In this document: one piece after another, positions 27,389 through 36,009 of the stretch
Position numbering within the stretch: position 1 is the stretch's first letter
How the letters are laid out: every line of letters begins with the position of its first letter
DNA from: an uncultured Pedosphaera sp.
GTDB taxonomy: Bacteria; Verrucomicrobiota; Verrucomicrobiia; Limisphaerales; Pedosphaeraceae
Direction: 5' to 3'
Length of the DNA stretch: 64,000 nucleotides
Assembly (NCBI GenBank): GCA_903918755.1
Contig: CAIXFN010000099.1
Coordinates: 28,873-92,872, forward strand
Made by a program: the position numbers and the translations under genes
Notes under the pieces: generated by a model
What the model saw: the letters and a program-made list of their open reading frames with translations, nothing else
The model's database searches: none
What the model was told of the DNA's origin: nothing

Positions 27389-27694
27389 CGCCCCTCGCCT
27401 CCAAGTTTAGATGCTTGTGCATCACGGAGTTACGCCGGGCGGAATGGCCACTGTCAGTGAGACTGTCAGTAAACCGGCGACGCAAATCAGAATTCGCCAC
27501 AAACTGCGCAGAACTCCGCTGAAACTCGCCGAAGCTCGCGTTCACAAACGCGCATGAAACCGGAGTGGTTTCTCGATTCAGAGAAATCAGCCATGAAACC
27601 GAGATTCATCCTGTTCAAGCGGGCGGGCGCTTTTGACACACCCCGAGGTTTGGCTCCGCTGACCTTGGTCGCTCTTTGGTTGATACATGTAATA
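27389..27694. other. Intergenic stretch without recognisable gene
   Basis: About 300 bases between the pdxJ fragment and the abiE operator. It contains ACTGTCAGT twice (near 27450 and 27463) and two similar CATGAAACCG segments (near 27553 and 27592). Short frames here have no protein-like sequence. I see no RNA gene. Confidence 0.4.
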
Positions 27695-27741
27695 GGCACT
27701 TGCGCAGAAGTGCCGACATATTGTATGTTTGCGGCATGTCG
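27695..27741 (+). promoter_or_regulatory. AbiE operator candidate: two inverted repeats at the abiEi start
   Basis: GGCACTT (27695-27701) and AAGTGCC (27708-27714) form a perfect inverted repeat with a 6-base spacer. CGACAT (27714-27719) pairs with ATGTCG (27736-27741), which covers the abiEi start codon; TATTGT between them could be a -10. AbiEi antitoxins are known to repress their own promoter by binding inverted repeats, so this is the likely autoregulatory site. Confidence 0.55.
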
Positions 27742-28338
27742 ACGATCATCGACTCAAAGCTCCGGCCGCTATTCCGCAAGAAATCGGTCATCCGGACCCG
27801 CGACCTGGCGCGCCTTGGCCTCCCGCGCACGGCACTGGAGGTTCCGCTGGCCGACGGGGTGGTTTCCCGTCTCAGTCACGGGGTCTACGCCGTAACCGGC
27901 TACGACGTTTCCGAACATCACAGCTTCGCCCAAGCCGCTGTCCGAGTGCCGCATGGGGTTGTCTGTCTCCTTTCGGCGCTCGTGTTTCACGAGCTAACGA
28001 CGCAGTCGCCGCACGAGGTCTGGCTGGCCATTGACCGCAAGGCCCGGCAACCGGCGAAAGGAATTCCCCCGCTGCATGTGGTCAGGTTCGGAGGAGAGGC
28101 GCGCAAGACGGGATTCGTCGTCCACCAAATTGATGGTGTCCCGGTCAAAATCACCACCCCGGCGAAGACGGTCGCCGATTGCTTCAAATACCGAAGCAAG
28201 ATTGGCACTCAGATCGCCATCGAAGCGATGCGCGATGGCTGGATGCGAAAAAAGTTCTCGATGGATGAACTCTGGGCCATGGCCCGCGTATGTCGTGTGC
28301 ATAACGTCATCAAACCCTACGTGGAGTCGCTCGCATGA
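27736..28338 (+). CDS. AbiEi-type antitoxin/transcriptional regulator
   Basis: 200 residues. An N-terminal winged-helix (RKKSVIRTRDLARLGLPRTALEVPLADGVVSRLSHGVYAV) is followed by the AbiEi C-terminal domain: AQAAVRVPHGVVCLLSALVFH, ELTTQSPHEVWLAIDR and KTVADCFKYRSKIGTQIAIEAMRD. In AbiE systems this protein counteracts AbiEii and represses the operon. The start at 27736 is inside one arm of the operator. It overlaps the toxin gene by four bases (ATGA). AbiE loci act in phage abortive infection and in maintenance of mobile DNA, which suits the island position. Confidence 0.93.
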   Translation: MSTIIDSKLRPLFRKKSVIRTRDLARLGLPRTALEVPLADGVVSRLSHGVYAVTGYDVSEHHSFAQAAVRVPHGVVCLLSALVFHELTTQSPHEVWLAIDRKARQPAKGIPPLHVVRFGGEARKTGFVVHQIDGVPVKITTPAKTVADCFKYRSKIGTQIAIEAMRDGWMRKKFSMDELWAMARVCRVHNVIKPYVESLA

Positions 28339-29237
28339 GTTCCCCAAACGTCGCCGCCTCGGTGCGCCAAAGGTTGCTTAATCTGGCCCAAGCGAACGGG
28401 TGGGAATTCAATCGTGTTCTCACCCGATATGGGGTCGAGCGGACCCTGTGTCGGCTCGCGGCCTCACCCTTCGGGGATCGGTTTGTTCTCAAAGGTGCCA
28501 CCCTGTTCACCGTGTGGCACGGAGCGCCGCACCGGGCGACGAAGGATCTCGATCTTCTAGGACTCCGACGCCGGTCATTGGACGAACTGATGACAATCTT
28601 CCGGCAGATTGTCGCGACTCTGGTCGAACCCGATGGTCTCGTTTTTGGAGAAGTTAGAGCGGAGCCCATTCGAGCCGCGATGGAAGAGGGCGGCATCCGG
28701 GTGATTCTGCGGGCAGAGCTGGCGTCGGCCCGGTTGACGGTGCAGGTCGATGTTGGTTTTGGTGACGCCACCGTGCCCCCGCCGGTGCAAGTGGAATTCC
28801 CGACGCTGTTAGACACACCCAAACCGAAACTTCTGGCGTATCCTCCGGAAACCGTGATTGCCGAGAAGTTGGAGGCGATGGTGCGCCTCGGCCTGGGCAA
28901 CAGCCGGATGAAGGACTTCTTCGACCTCTGGCACTTGTCACATAGCTACCAATTCCAAGGCGATGTCCTCGCCGATGCCATCCGCGCGACCTTTGCCGCC
29001 CGCAGTACCCCGTTGCCCACCGGTCCGGTCACGGCTTTGACAGCGGACTTCATCGAAGACCGGGGCAAACAGATGCAGTGGAATGCTTTCGTCAGACAGG
29101 CCGCCGTGGTGGAGCACACACCGGAGCTGCCTGAAGTTGGCCGGTGCCTGCGGGAGTTCCTCGAACCGGTGCTTCGAGCTTTGCAAATCAAGTCTACATC
29201 TCCTGGTCGTTGGGAACCCAGCAAAGGATGGCAATGA
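28335..29237 (+). CDS. AbiEii-type nucleotidyltransferase toxin
   Basis: 300 residues of the AbiEii/AbiGii/MenT fold. The nucleotidyltransferase motif appears as FVLKGATLFTVWHGAPHRATKDLDLLG (K-G plus D-x-D metal ligands), followed by the conserved PETVIAEKLEAMVRLG and RMKDFFDLWHLS motifs. MenT toxins of this family add nucleotides to tRNA acceptor ends; AbiEii binds GTP and is bacteriostatic. The protein appears complete with all motifs, so the toxin may be active. Second gene of the abiE operon. Confidence 0.93.
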   Translation: MSSPNVAASVRQRLLNLAQANGWEFNRVLTRYGVERTLCRLAASPFGDRFVLKGATLFTVWHGAPHRATKDLDLLGLRRRSLDELMTIFRQIVATLVEPDGLVFGEVRAEPIRAAMEEGGIRVILRAELASARLTVQVDVGFGDATVPPPVQVEFPTLLDTPKPKLLAYPPETVIAEKLEAMVRLGLGNSRMKDFFDLWHLSHSYQFQGDVLADAIRATFAARSTPLPTGPVTALTADFIEDRGKQMQWNAFVRQAAVVEHTPELPEVGRCLREFLEPVLRALQIKSTSPGRWEPSKGWQ

Positions 29238-29363
29238 GCTCGACAGCTGAGAAATTATGGCTAGGCCGCCGATTTCAAGAGCGCGGTCAGTTACCCGGTT
29301 TTCTTCGAAGCTTCTGGATCTCAAGTTGTGGGCGCCGGTCCGTCTTCGTTTTCGGTATCAAGG

Positions 29364-29574
29364 TAACCCTCGACACCCTGAGACAAGCCACCCGGGGTCG
29401 GAGATTCATCATGACACGCTCCACCCGGAATGCTCGAAGATGAATTGACCGGGGCATCCTGGAAGATTCATCAATCGCGGCGACGCGCGTCGTACGAGTA
29501 AGTCCTTGCGCCGAGTCCCGCCCTTTCCGACCCACTGAAAGGGCGCGTTGGGCTGGGCGGGTGCGGCGATGCGG
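29364..29574 (+). repeat. Dispersed repeat, copy B (about 200 bp)
   Basis: Counterpart of 26760-26960. The stem CGCCCTTT/AAAGGGCG is a perfect 8 bp here, the palindrome GACGCGCGTC is retained, and GATGAAT pairs with ATTCATC across TGACCGGGGCATCC. It occupies the middle of the 420-bp gene-free stretch between the abiE toxin and the ECF sigma gene (start 29659), which otherwise holds nothing recognisable. Confidence 0.6.
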
Positions 29575-29658
29575 CAAGGAGCGGGAATGCGGTTGACGAT
29601 GGCGCCGAGGTACGGGCAAAATCCAAACATCCCGGTGGCCACATGCCAACCTCGTTGT

Positions 29659-30228
29659 ATGAGTCAGGTCACTCAGATTTTAACCTCCATTGAGCAGGGC
29701 GACCCCAAGGCCGCCGAAGAACTGCTGCCCCTGATTTACCAGGAGCTGCGCCGATTGGCCGCCAGCAAAATGGCTTTGCAAGCTCCCGGGCAAACCCTCC
29801 AAGCCACCGCGCTGGTGCATGAAGCGTACTTGCGGCTGGCCGGGACCGGCCACCACTCGTGGGATAGCCGGGGCCATTTCTTCGCCGCCGCGGCCGAAGC
29901 CATGCGGCATATCCTGGTGGACCGCGCCCGGCGCAAAACGCGGGTCAAGCACGGGGGCGAGTTCCAACGCCTCGACATCGATGTGGTCGAAATCTCGGAC
30001 GAAGGCAACGACGAAAAGATCCTGCTGGTGCACGAGGCCCTGGACAAGCTGGCGGCCGAAGACCCGGTCAAGGCGGAGGTGGTGAAGCTCCACTATTTCG
30101 CGGGCCTCACCCACCAAGAGACGGCGCAAGTGCTTAAGCTTTCGGAAAAGACCGTGCGCCGACATTGGAATTTCGCCCGAGTTTGGCTCTACCACAGCAT
30201 CCGAGCGGCAACCGGAGAAACAGCTTGA
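29659..30228 (+). CDS. ECF-type sigma factor (TIGR02999-like)
   Basis: 189 residues with region 2 (AAEELLPLIYQELRRLAASKM, LVHEAYLRLAG, RGHFFAAAAEAMRHILVDRARRK) and region 4 (VVKLHYFAGLTHQETAQVLKLSEKTVRRHWNFARVWL). This class is expanded in Planctomycetota, Verrucomicrobiota and Acidobacteriota and is commonly encoded beside a Ser/Thr kinase in place of an anti-sigma factor, as here (28 bp upstream of the kinase). Control by phosphorylation is inferred from that arrangement. ATG 29659 is chosen because the upstream frame is non-coding in character. Confidence 0.93.
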   Translation: MSQVTQILTSIEQGDPKAAEELLPLIYQELRRLAASKMALQAPGQTLQATALVHEAYLRLAGTGHHSWDSRGHFFAAAAEAMRHILVDRARRKTRVKHGGEFQRLDIDVVEISDEGNDEKILLVHEALDKLAAEDPVKAEVVKLHYFAGLTHQETAQVLKLSEKTVRRHWNFARVWLYHSIRAATGETA

Positions 30229-30255
30229 GTAGAATGGCCGTGCCTCCGTTGCCGT

Positions 30256-33200
30256 ATGATGTCTGACTTCCAACGGGAGGAGGCCCTCTTCAACGCGGCC
30301 AGCGAGTTGGCGTCGGCGGCGGAGCGCGCCGCTTACCTGGCCCGGGAATGCGCCGGGGACGATCGCTTGCGGGAGCGGATTGAGGAGATGTTGGCGTCCG
30401 ACGCCCTCGCGGCGGAGTATTTCCGGGAGCCGCCGCCCGAATTCCGGGGCCCGGCGCCCGCGCCAGAGCCGCAGTTGCCGGGTCCAAGCAGCGCGGTGGC
30501 CGGTTATGGCAGCGCGGCGATCGGTTGCTATCGGCTGCTGGAGAAACTGGGCGAGGGTGGCTTTGGGACGGTTTACCTGGCCGAACAGACCCAACCGGTC
30601 CGGCGGCGGGTGGCCCTCAAGGTCATCAAAGCGGGCATGGACACCCGGGAGGTGATCGCGCGGTTCAACACGGAACGCCAGGCGCTGGCCTTGATGGACC
30701 ATCCGAACATCGCCAAGGTCCTGGACGCCGGCTCCACGAGCGCCGACCGCCCTTACTTTGTCATGGAATTGGTCCAGGGCACGCGGATCACCGAGTATTG
30801 CGACCAGGAGCGCCTGGGGATTCCGCAACGGCTCGACCTGATCATCAGTGTCTGCCGGGCGGTCCAACACGCGCACCAGAAGGGGGTGATTCACCGGGAT
30901 CTCAAGCCCTCGAACATTCTGGTGGTTGTCCAGGACGGTGTGCCCGTGCCCAAAGTGATCGACTTCGGCATCGCCAAGGCGACCGAAGGCGGCCTGACCC
31001 GCGGAATGACCCGCGGAACGGTCCAGACGCAATTGCACCAACTCATCGGAACGCCCGCCTACATGAGTCCGGAGCAGGCGGAATTGACCGGGTTGAACGT
31101 CGATACGCGATCGGACATCTACAGCCTGGGGGTGCTGCTGTACGAACTCCTGACCGGGTTCACGCCCTTTAGCGACGAGGATCTGCTCGCCGCGGGATGG
31201 GACGGGATGCGGCGGATGATCCGGGAGCAGGATCCGGCGACACCAAGCACGCGGTTGAGCCAATCGCTCCGAACCGCGGAAGCCAAAACGGGAAGCCCGA
31301 TGGCGCACTCCGCCGCCGCGCCCCGGGGGCGACCGGTCAAAGAGCAGATTGCCCAGCTCAAGGGGGACCTCGACTGGATCGTGATGAAGTGCCTCGAGAA
31401 GGACCGGAACCGCCGTTACGAGACCGCCAACGGGTTGGCCATGGATATCCAGCGGCATCTGCGGAACGAGCCGGTCATCGCCGGTCCCCCGGGCAAAATC
31501 TACATCTGCCAGAAGTTCATGGCCCGGCACCGGTGGGCGGTGGTGGCGAACGCGATCATCGCGCTCTTAATTCTGGCCGGCTTGATCGGCACCAGTCTCG
31601 GACTGCGGCGCGCCACCGCGGCCCGCATCCAGGCTGACCAGAATGCGGTCCGGGCCAACCAACTGGCGGACGCGGCCCGAAGGGCGGAAACGGCGGCGCG
31701 GGAGGGGCAAACCAACGCCCTGCGCCAGGCCTACTCCGCGAGCCTGCTCAGCGCGTCGGACGCGCTCGAACGCGCGCAGATCGACGCGGCCCGGCGTTAC
31801 CTGGACAGCGCTCCGCTGGCCCGGCGCGGCTGGGAATGGCGGCAGCTTGCGAGCCGGCTGGATCTGAGCACCCGGGTCCACAGCTACCGGCGCGTGAATA
31901 CGAAACTCCATGTGCTGCCGGATGGCCGATCCTATTACGACGTGGCGGCCAAACCGATCGGGGGGATCCGGCGCCGGGACATGGAAACGGGCCAATTGCT
32001 GGCGACCCTCCCGACGGGGCGACCCTACTACCAGTCCTCGCTGGTGGCGGGCGGGAAGCAGCTGATCGCGCTGGCCTACGATGACGGCCCGGGGGCAATG
32101 GAAGTGTGGGACTTGGAGCGCGGCGCGTTGCTCGCGTCTTCTCCTTCTTCCTACGTGGTTCAAGCCGCGCCGGACGGCGCACGGGTTGCCTACATGGACG
32201 GGCAGAAGCTCCATATCATGGACCCGCGCTCGGGCGTGACCCGCGTGTCCGCGGCGGTCCCGTTCCACAACACCATGTGCTTTCATCCGGACGGACGGCG
32301 GTTGGCGGTTTCCACTTCGTTTGGGAAAGTTGCCTGGGTTGACACGGAGCTGCTCCAGGTCCTGAATACGTTCGAAGCGCACCGAAATAATGTGGTCGGG
32401 TTCGGGTTCAGTCCGGATGGCCGGTGGCTCGCCACGGGGTCGATGGACAACACGATCCGCATCACAGATGTCAGTGTGAATCCTCCCGCGGCGGTGGCGA
32501 CGCTGCGCGGTCAGAGCGGTTGGATCGACCATTTGCGCTTTTCGCCGGACGGATCGCTGCTCGTTTCGGCCAGCCAGGATAAGACCTTGCGACTCTGGGA
32601 GACAAAGACCGGTGAGTCCCGAGCACTGCTCCAAATAGAGGGCACCGACCCAAGTTTTCTGCCGGACGGCCGGACGCTGATCGTCGGCGAGGCCGAGGGA
32701 GTGCGTTTCTGGGATATTGCCGCGCTCGACGCCTGGGTCTTGCGGGGGCATCGCGGCAACGTTTACCCGGTGCTGTTATCACCGGACGGGGCCACGATTT
32801 ACTCCGGCGGCTGGGACGGGTACGTCGGGCAGCCCGGCAGTGTGCGCTTCTGGGATGCCGCCACCGGGGACGAGATCGCGGCCACGGGGCCGGCGGATGC
32901 CTACGTCCGAGCCGCTGTGTTATCGGCGGATGGATCGCGTTTGGCGACTTCCGTTACGCCGCAAAACGGAGAGTCCAGCCGCATTGACATTCTCGACACC
33001 GCCACGGGGACCACGGTCGCTTCCGCGGACGGATTGGGAGTCCTGATCGATTCCCTGGCCTTCGATCCGGCTGGGAAGAGTGTCATTTGGATCGACACAG
33101 CCCAGGGTGTGGTGAACCGAGCGGACGCCCGGACGGGCAGCGCGCAAAAATCGACAAAACTGTTTTCGGGCAGCCAGGAGCACCATTTTCTTCCGTGGAT

Positions 33201-33873
33201 CGCGTGGAGTCCCGACGGCGCCACGATCGCGGTGTGCAACTGGAGCGAAGGCACGATCGACCTCTTAGACGCCCAATCGCTGGAGCCGGCCCGGCGTTGG
33301 CCGCACGGTCACGGCGCCCCGCTCCGGTCGTTGGCCTTCAGCCCCGACAGCCGGCGGCTCCTGACAACCGCGGAGGACGGGATCGCGCGGGTCTGGGACG
33401 CGACGACCGGCGCGCGGTTGCACGACCTGGTCGGCCACGCCGGTCGCGTTCTTTGCGCGGTTTACAGTCCGGACGGCAAACGCATCGCCAGCGGCGGGGA
33501 CGACCACAACGCGCGCATTTGGGATGCCGAGACGTTCGACCAGGTGGCGCGGCTCGGTGGCCACGAAGACTATGTCTATTCGCTGGCCTGGCGGGCCGAT
33601 AGCCAGCAGCTCATCTCCGGCTCAGGCGACAACACAATCCGCATCTGGGAGACGCAGCCGCTCAAGGAGCGCATCCAGGCGCGGCGCGAGCGGCAAACCA
33701 TCCTGGGGCAAGTCGAACCGATGGTGCAACGGCTCTTTGCCGAGCTGGGCGATGCCCACGAGGTCGTCGAACGAGTGAAAGCGGACCCGTCTTTAGGAGC
33801 GCGCGCACGACAGATCGCGCTCCAAGTCGCCCTCCGGACCTCGCTGGCCCGGCAGCACACCGGCCAGCCGTAG
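30256..33873 (+). CDS. Transmembrane Ser/Thr protein kinase with WD40 repeats
   Basis: 1205 residues. An N-terminal helical region (1-90) precedes a Hanks-type kinase domain (about 92-405). That domain has the P-loop LGEGGFGTVYLAEQ (from 98), VALKVIKAG with the ATP-binding Lys, the catalytic HRDLKPSNIL (D215), DFGIAKA (D236) and APE-equivalent TPAYMSPEQAE. One membrane helix (427-450), a short Ala/Arg-rich coiled coil and a C-terminal WD40 propeller (about 555-1170) follow; repeats such as LRFSPDGSLLVSASQDKTLRLW are visible. The last 40 residues are helical. The kinase is cytosolic and the propeller probably periplasmic. It likely controls the ECF sigma factor encoded 28 bp upstream. Confidence 0.95.
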   Translation: MMSDFQREEALFNAASELASAAERAAYLARECAGDDRLRERIEEMLASDALAAEYFREPPPEFRGPAPAPEPQLPGPSSAVAGYGSAAIGCYRLLEKLGEGGFGTVYLAEQTQPVRRRVALKVIKAGMDTREVIARFNTERQALALMDHPNIAKVLDAGSTSADRPYFVMELVQGTRITEYCDQERLGIPQRLDLIISVCRAVQHAHQKGVIHRDLKPSNILVVVQDGVPVPKVIDFGIAKATEGGLTRGMTRGTVQTQLHQLIGTPAYMSPEQAELTGLNVDTRSDIYSLGVLLYELLTGFTPFSDEDLLAAGWDGMRRMIREQDPATPSTRLSQSLRTAEAKTGSPMAHSAAAPRGRPVKEQIAQLKGDLDWIVMKCLEKDRNRRYETANGLAMDIQRHLRNEPVIAGPPGKIYICQKFMARHRWAVVANAIIALLILAGLIGTSLGLRRATAARIQADQNAVRANQLADAARRAETAAREGQTNALRQAYSASLLSASDALERAQIDAARRYLDSAPLARRGWEWRQLASRLDLSTRVHSYRRVNTKLHVLPDGRSYYDVAAKPIGGIRRRDMETGQLLATLPTGRPYYQSSLVAGGKQLIALAYDDGPGAMEVWDLERGALLASSPSSYVVQAAPDGARVAYMDGQKLHIMDPRSGVTRVSAAVPFHNTMCFHPDGRRLAVSTSFGKVAWVDTELLQVLNTFEAHRNNVVGFGFSPDGRWLATGSMDNTIRITDVSVNPPAAVATLRGQSGWIDHLRFSPDGSLLVSASQDKTLRLWETKTGESRALLQIEGTDPSFLPDGRTLIVGEAEGVRFWDIAALDAWVLRGHRGNVYPVLLSPDGATIYSGGWDGYVGQPGSVRFWDAATGDEIAATGPADAYVRAAVLSADGSRLATSVTPQNGESSRIDILDTATGTTVASADGLGVLIDSLAFDPAGKSVIWIDTAQGVVNRADARTGSAQKSTKLFSGSQEHHFLPWIAWSPDGATIAVCNWSEGTIDLLDAQSLEPARRWPHGHGAPLRSLAFSPDSRRLLTTAEDGIARVWDATTGARLHDLVGHAGRVLCAVYSPDGKRIASGGDDHNARIWDAETFDQVARLGGHEDYVYSLAWRADSQQLISGSGDNTIRIWETQPLKERIQARRERQTILGQVEPMVQRLFAELGDAHEVVERVKADPSLGARARQIALQVALRTSLARQHTGQP

Positions 33874-34142
33874 CCGCCGAACTCCGAAGCCGTGCGGGGA
33901 AGATCGGGGGCGCCGGATGGTCGGCAAGTTATGGACTGAGCCACGGGCCGGTCCGGATCGGGCCTGCCGGCCCTTGAGCCCGGCGCAACGGAGCAACGCG
34001 CCCCCCCCCTCAGCAGCATTCCAAAAAATAATCGCGATTGGATGACCGTTTAGGCGGTCGGAAAACGTAAGGAAGGGTGTGCGGCGGTTCCCGGTAGCGC
34101 GCGGCGATGATCCAGCGCGCCGGAAGCGGCCCCCATTGAAAC

Positions 34143-35990
34143 ATGAAAACCAACTCCTTGTTGACCCATCTTCGAACCCTCCTGCGGGCTGTCGTGGTTT
34201 GCGCGACGGCCTTTCTCGTTGCGTCCTCCGGGACGGTGGCGCGTGGCGACGCGCCACTTCCGCCGGGCGAAACCGGCCAACCGGCCGCCGCGCCCAAGGC
34301 GCCGGAAGTCGGCGATTTCAGTTTGCTGGATCAAAACGGACGCTTTCACCAATTGCGCCGGGTGGACGGCGCCCGCGCGGTGGTGCTGATGATCGGCGGC
34401 AATGGCTGCCCCGTGGTGCGGCAGAACGCCGCCAAGCTCAAGGCCTTGCGCGACAAATTCCCCGAGGCGCAGTTCTGGATGCTCAACGCCAACCCGCAGG
34501 ACGACCGCGCGAGCATTCTCGCGGAGGCCAACGAATTCGAGTTCGGCGTGCCGGTGCTCAAAGACGAGTCCCAAATGGTCGCCAGCTCGCTGGGCGTGAA
34601 GCGGACGGCGGAGGTCGTGGCCATCAGCGCCAAAGACTGGACCGTTTTCTATCGCGGCGCGCTCGACGATCAAATGGTCCAAGGCGCGGTCAAAGCGGCC
34701 GTGCGCGAACCTTACTTGGAGAACGCGCTGCGGGCTTTTCTGGGCGGCAAACCGGTGGCGCCCGCCAGCACGGTGGCAGCGGGTTGCCTGGTCCATTACG
34801 ACTTCACGAGCAGCGAGCCGGTGTCTTACGCGCGGCAGGTGGCGCCCATTCTGGCGACGAAATGCGTGTCCTGCCATAGCGCCGGGAACATCGGCCCGTT
34901 CGCCATGTCCAGCTATGCCAAGGTGAAGGGCTTTTCGGATCAAATCCGCGAAGAGATTCTGACCCAGCGCATGCCCCCCTGGAGCGCGGACCGCCATTAC
35001 GGCGTTTTCCAAGGCGACCGCTCCCTGGCGCCGGCGGAGGCGCAAACGCTGGCGCGCTGGATCGACGCGGGCGCCCCGCGCGGGGAAGGCGAGGATCCGC
35101 TGGCGGCCCTGGCCCTAACCCAGTCCAAACCCGACGCCTGGGTTTTGGGCCGGCCCGACTACGTGGTCACCCCCTCGCATCGGATGCAGATTCCCGCCAC
35201 CGGGGTGGTGGACTACATCACCAACATCGTCGATTGCCCCATCCCGACCGACGCCTGGTTGAAAGGCGCTGTCGTACGACCGGATAACAAGAAGGCCCTC
35301 CACCACGTCATTGTTTATCTCGATTTCCCGGCCGGCTACGCCGGAGCCGAGCGTTGGGAAGAGCAGTGGTTGATCGGTTGGGCGCCCGGCATCATGCCGG
35401 CCTTTTTTCCCGAGGGGACCGGCAAGTTCATTCCCAAAGGCACCAAACTTCGCTTCCAACTCCATTACACACCCTACGGCAAGGAGGCGACCGATATGAC
35501 CGAGATCGGGTTGTATCTGCATCAGCAGGCCCCCGCCGCCGAACTGCGGATGACCGGGGCCGCCAACTTTGAGTTTAACATCCCGCCCCAGGTCGCGAAT
35601 TACCAGACGATGGCCGTCCTCGACTTTCCGAAAGACACGATCCTCTACGACCTGGCGCCGCACTTGCACAAGCGCGGTTCCTGGTTCCGCTACGAGGCCC
35701 TCTATCCCGACGGCAAGTATGAAGTGCTGCTTTCCGTGCCGCGCTACAATTTCAACTGGCAAAACGGCTACCGCTTTGCCCAACCCAAACACGTTCCGGC
35801 CGGGACCCGCATTCTGTGCACCGGCGGTTTCGACAATTCCCGTTCCAACCCAGACAACCCGGACCCGACCAAGAGCGTCCGTTGGGGCGATCAATCGTTC
35901 GACGAAATGTTCGTCGGGTTCGTGACCGCTTCGGACGCGGTGCCGCGAGCGGGCGCCGGACCGCAACATGCCTCGGTGCACCGGAATTGA
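34143..35990 (+). CDS. Redoxin-cytochrome c-copper monooxygenase-like fusion protein
   Basis: 615 residues, exported (signal peptide about 1-36). A thioredoxin-like redoxin domain (about 55-195) carries a single Cys (NGCPVVRQ), so it lacks a CxxC pair. A short c-type cytochrome segment with CVSCH follows (about 241-245). The C-terminal part (about 340-605) resembles copper type-II ascorbate-dependent monooxygenases: ALHHVIVYLDF, LRFQLHYTPYG, LAPHLHKRGSWF and YNFNWQNGYRF, with His ligands. The fusion is known from Planctomycetota and Acidobacteriota; its substrate is unknown. It is 19 bp upstream of an MFS gene. Confidence 0.85.
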   Translation: MKTNSLLTHLRTLLRAVVVCATAFLVASSGTVARGDAPLPPGETGQPAAAPKAPEVGDFSLLDQNGRFHQLRRVDGARAVVLMIGGNGCPVVRQNAAKLKALRDKFPEAQFWMLNANPQDDRASILAEANEFEFGVPVLKDESQMVASSLGVKRTAEVVAISAKDWTVFYRGALDDQMVQGAVKAAVREPYLENALRAFLGGKPVAPASTVAAGCLVHYDFTSSEPVSYARQVAPILATKCVSCHSAGNIGPFAMSSYAKVKGFSDQIREEILTQRMPPWSADRHYGVFQGDRSLAPAEAQTLARWIDAGAPRGEGEDPLAALALTQSKPDAWVLGRPDYVVTPSHRMQIPATGVVDYITNIVDCPIPTDAWLKGAVVRPDNKKALHHVIVYLDFPAGYAGAERWEEQWLIGWAPGIMPAFFPEGTGKFIPKGTKLRFQLHYTPYGKEATDMTEIGLYLHQQAPAAELRMTGAANFEFNIPPQVANYQTMAVLDFPKDTILYDLAPHLHKRGSWFRYEALYPDGKYEVLLSVPRYNFNWQNGYRFAQPKHVPAGTRILCTGGFDNSRSNPDNPDPTKSVRWGDQSFDEMFVGFVTASDAVPRAGAGPQHASVHRN

Positions 35991-36009
35991 GTGCCGCGCT
36001 GACCAGCCA

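Noticed and set aside
29680..31530. 616-codon minus-strand frame
   Set aside because: Antisense to the ECF sigma and Ser/Thr kinase genes, which have clear family motifs; a high-GC shadow.
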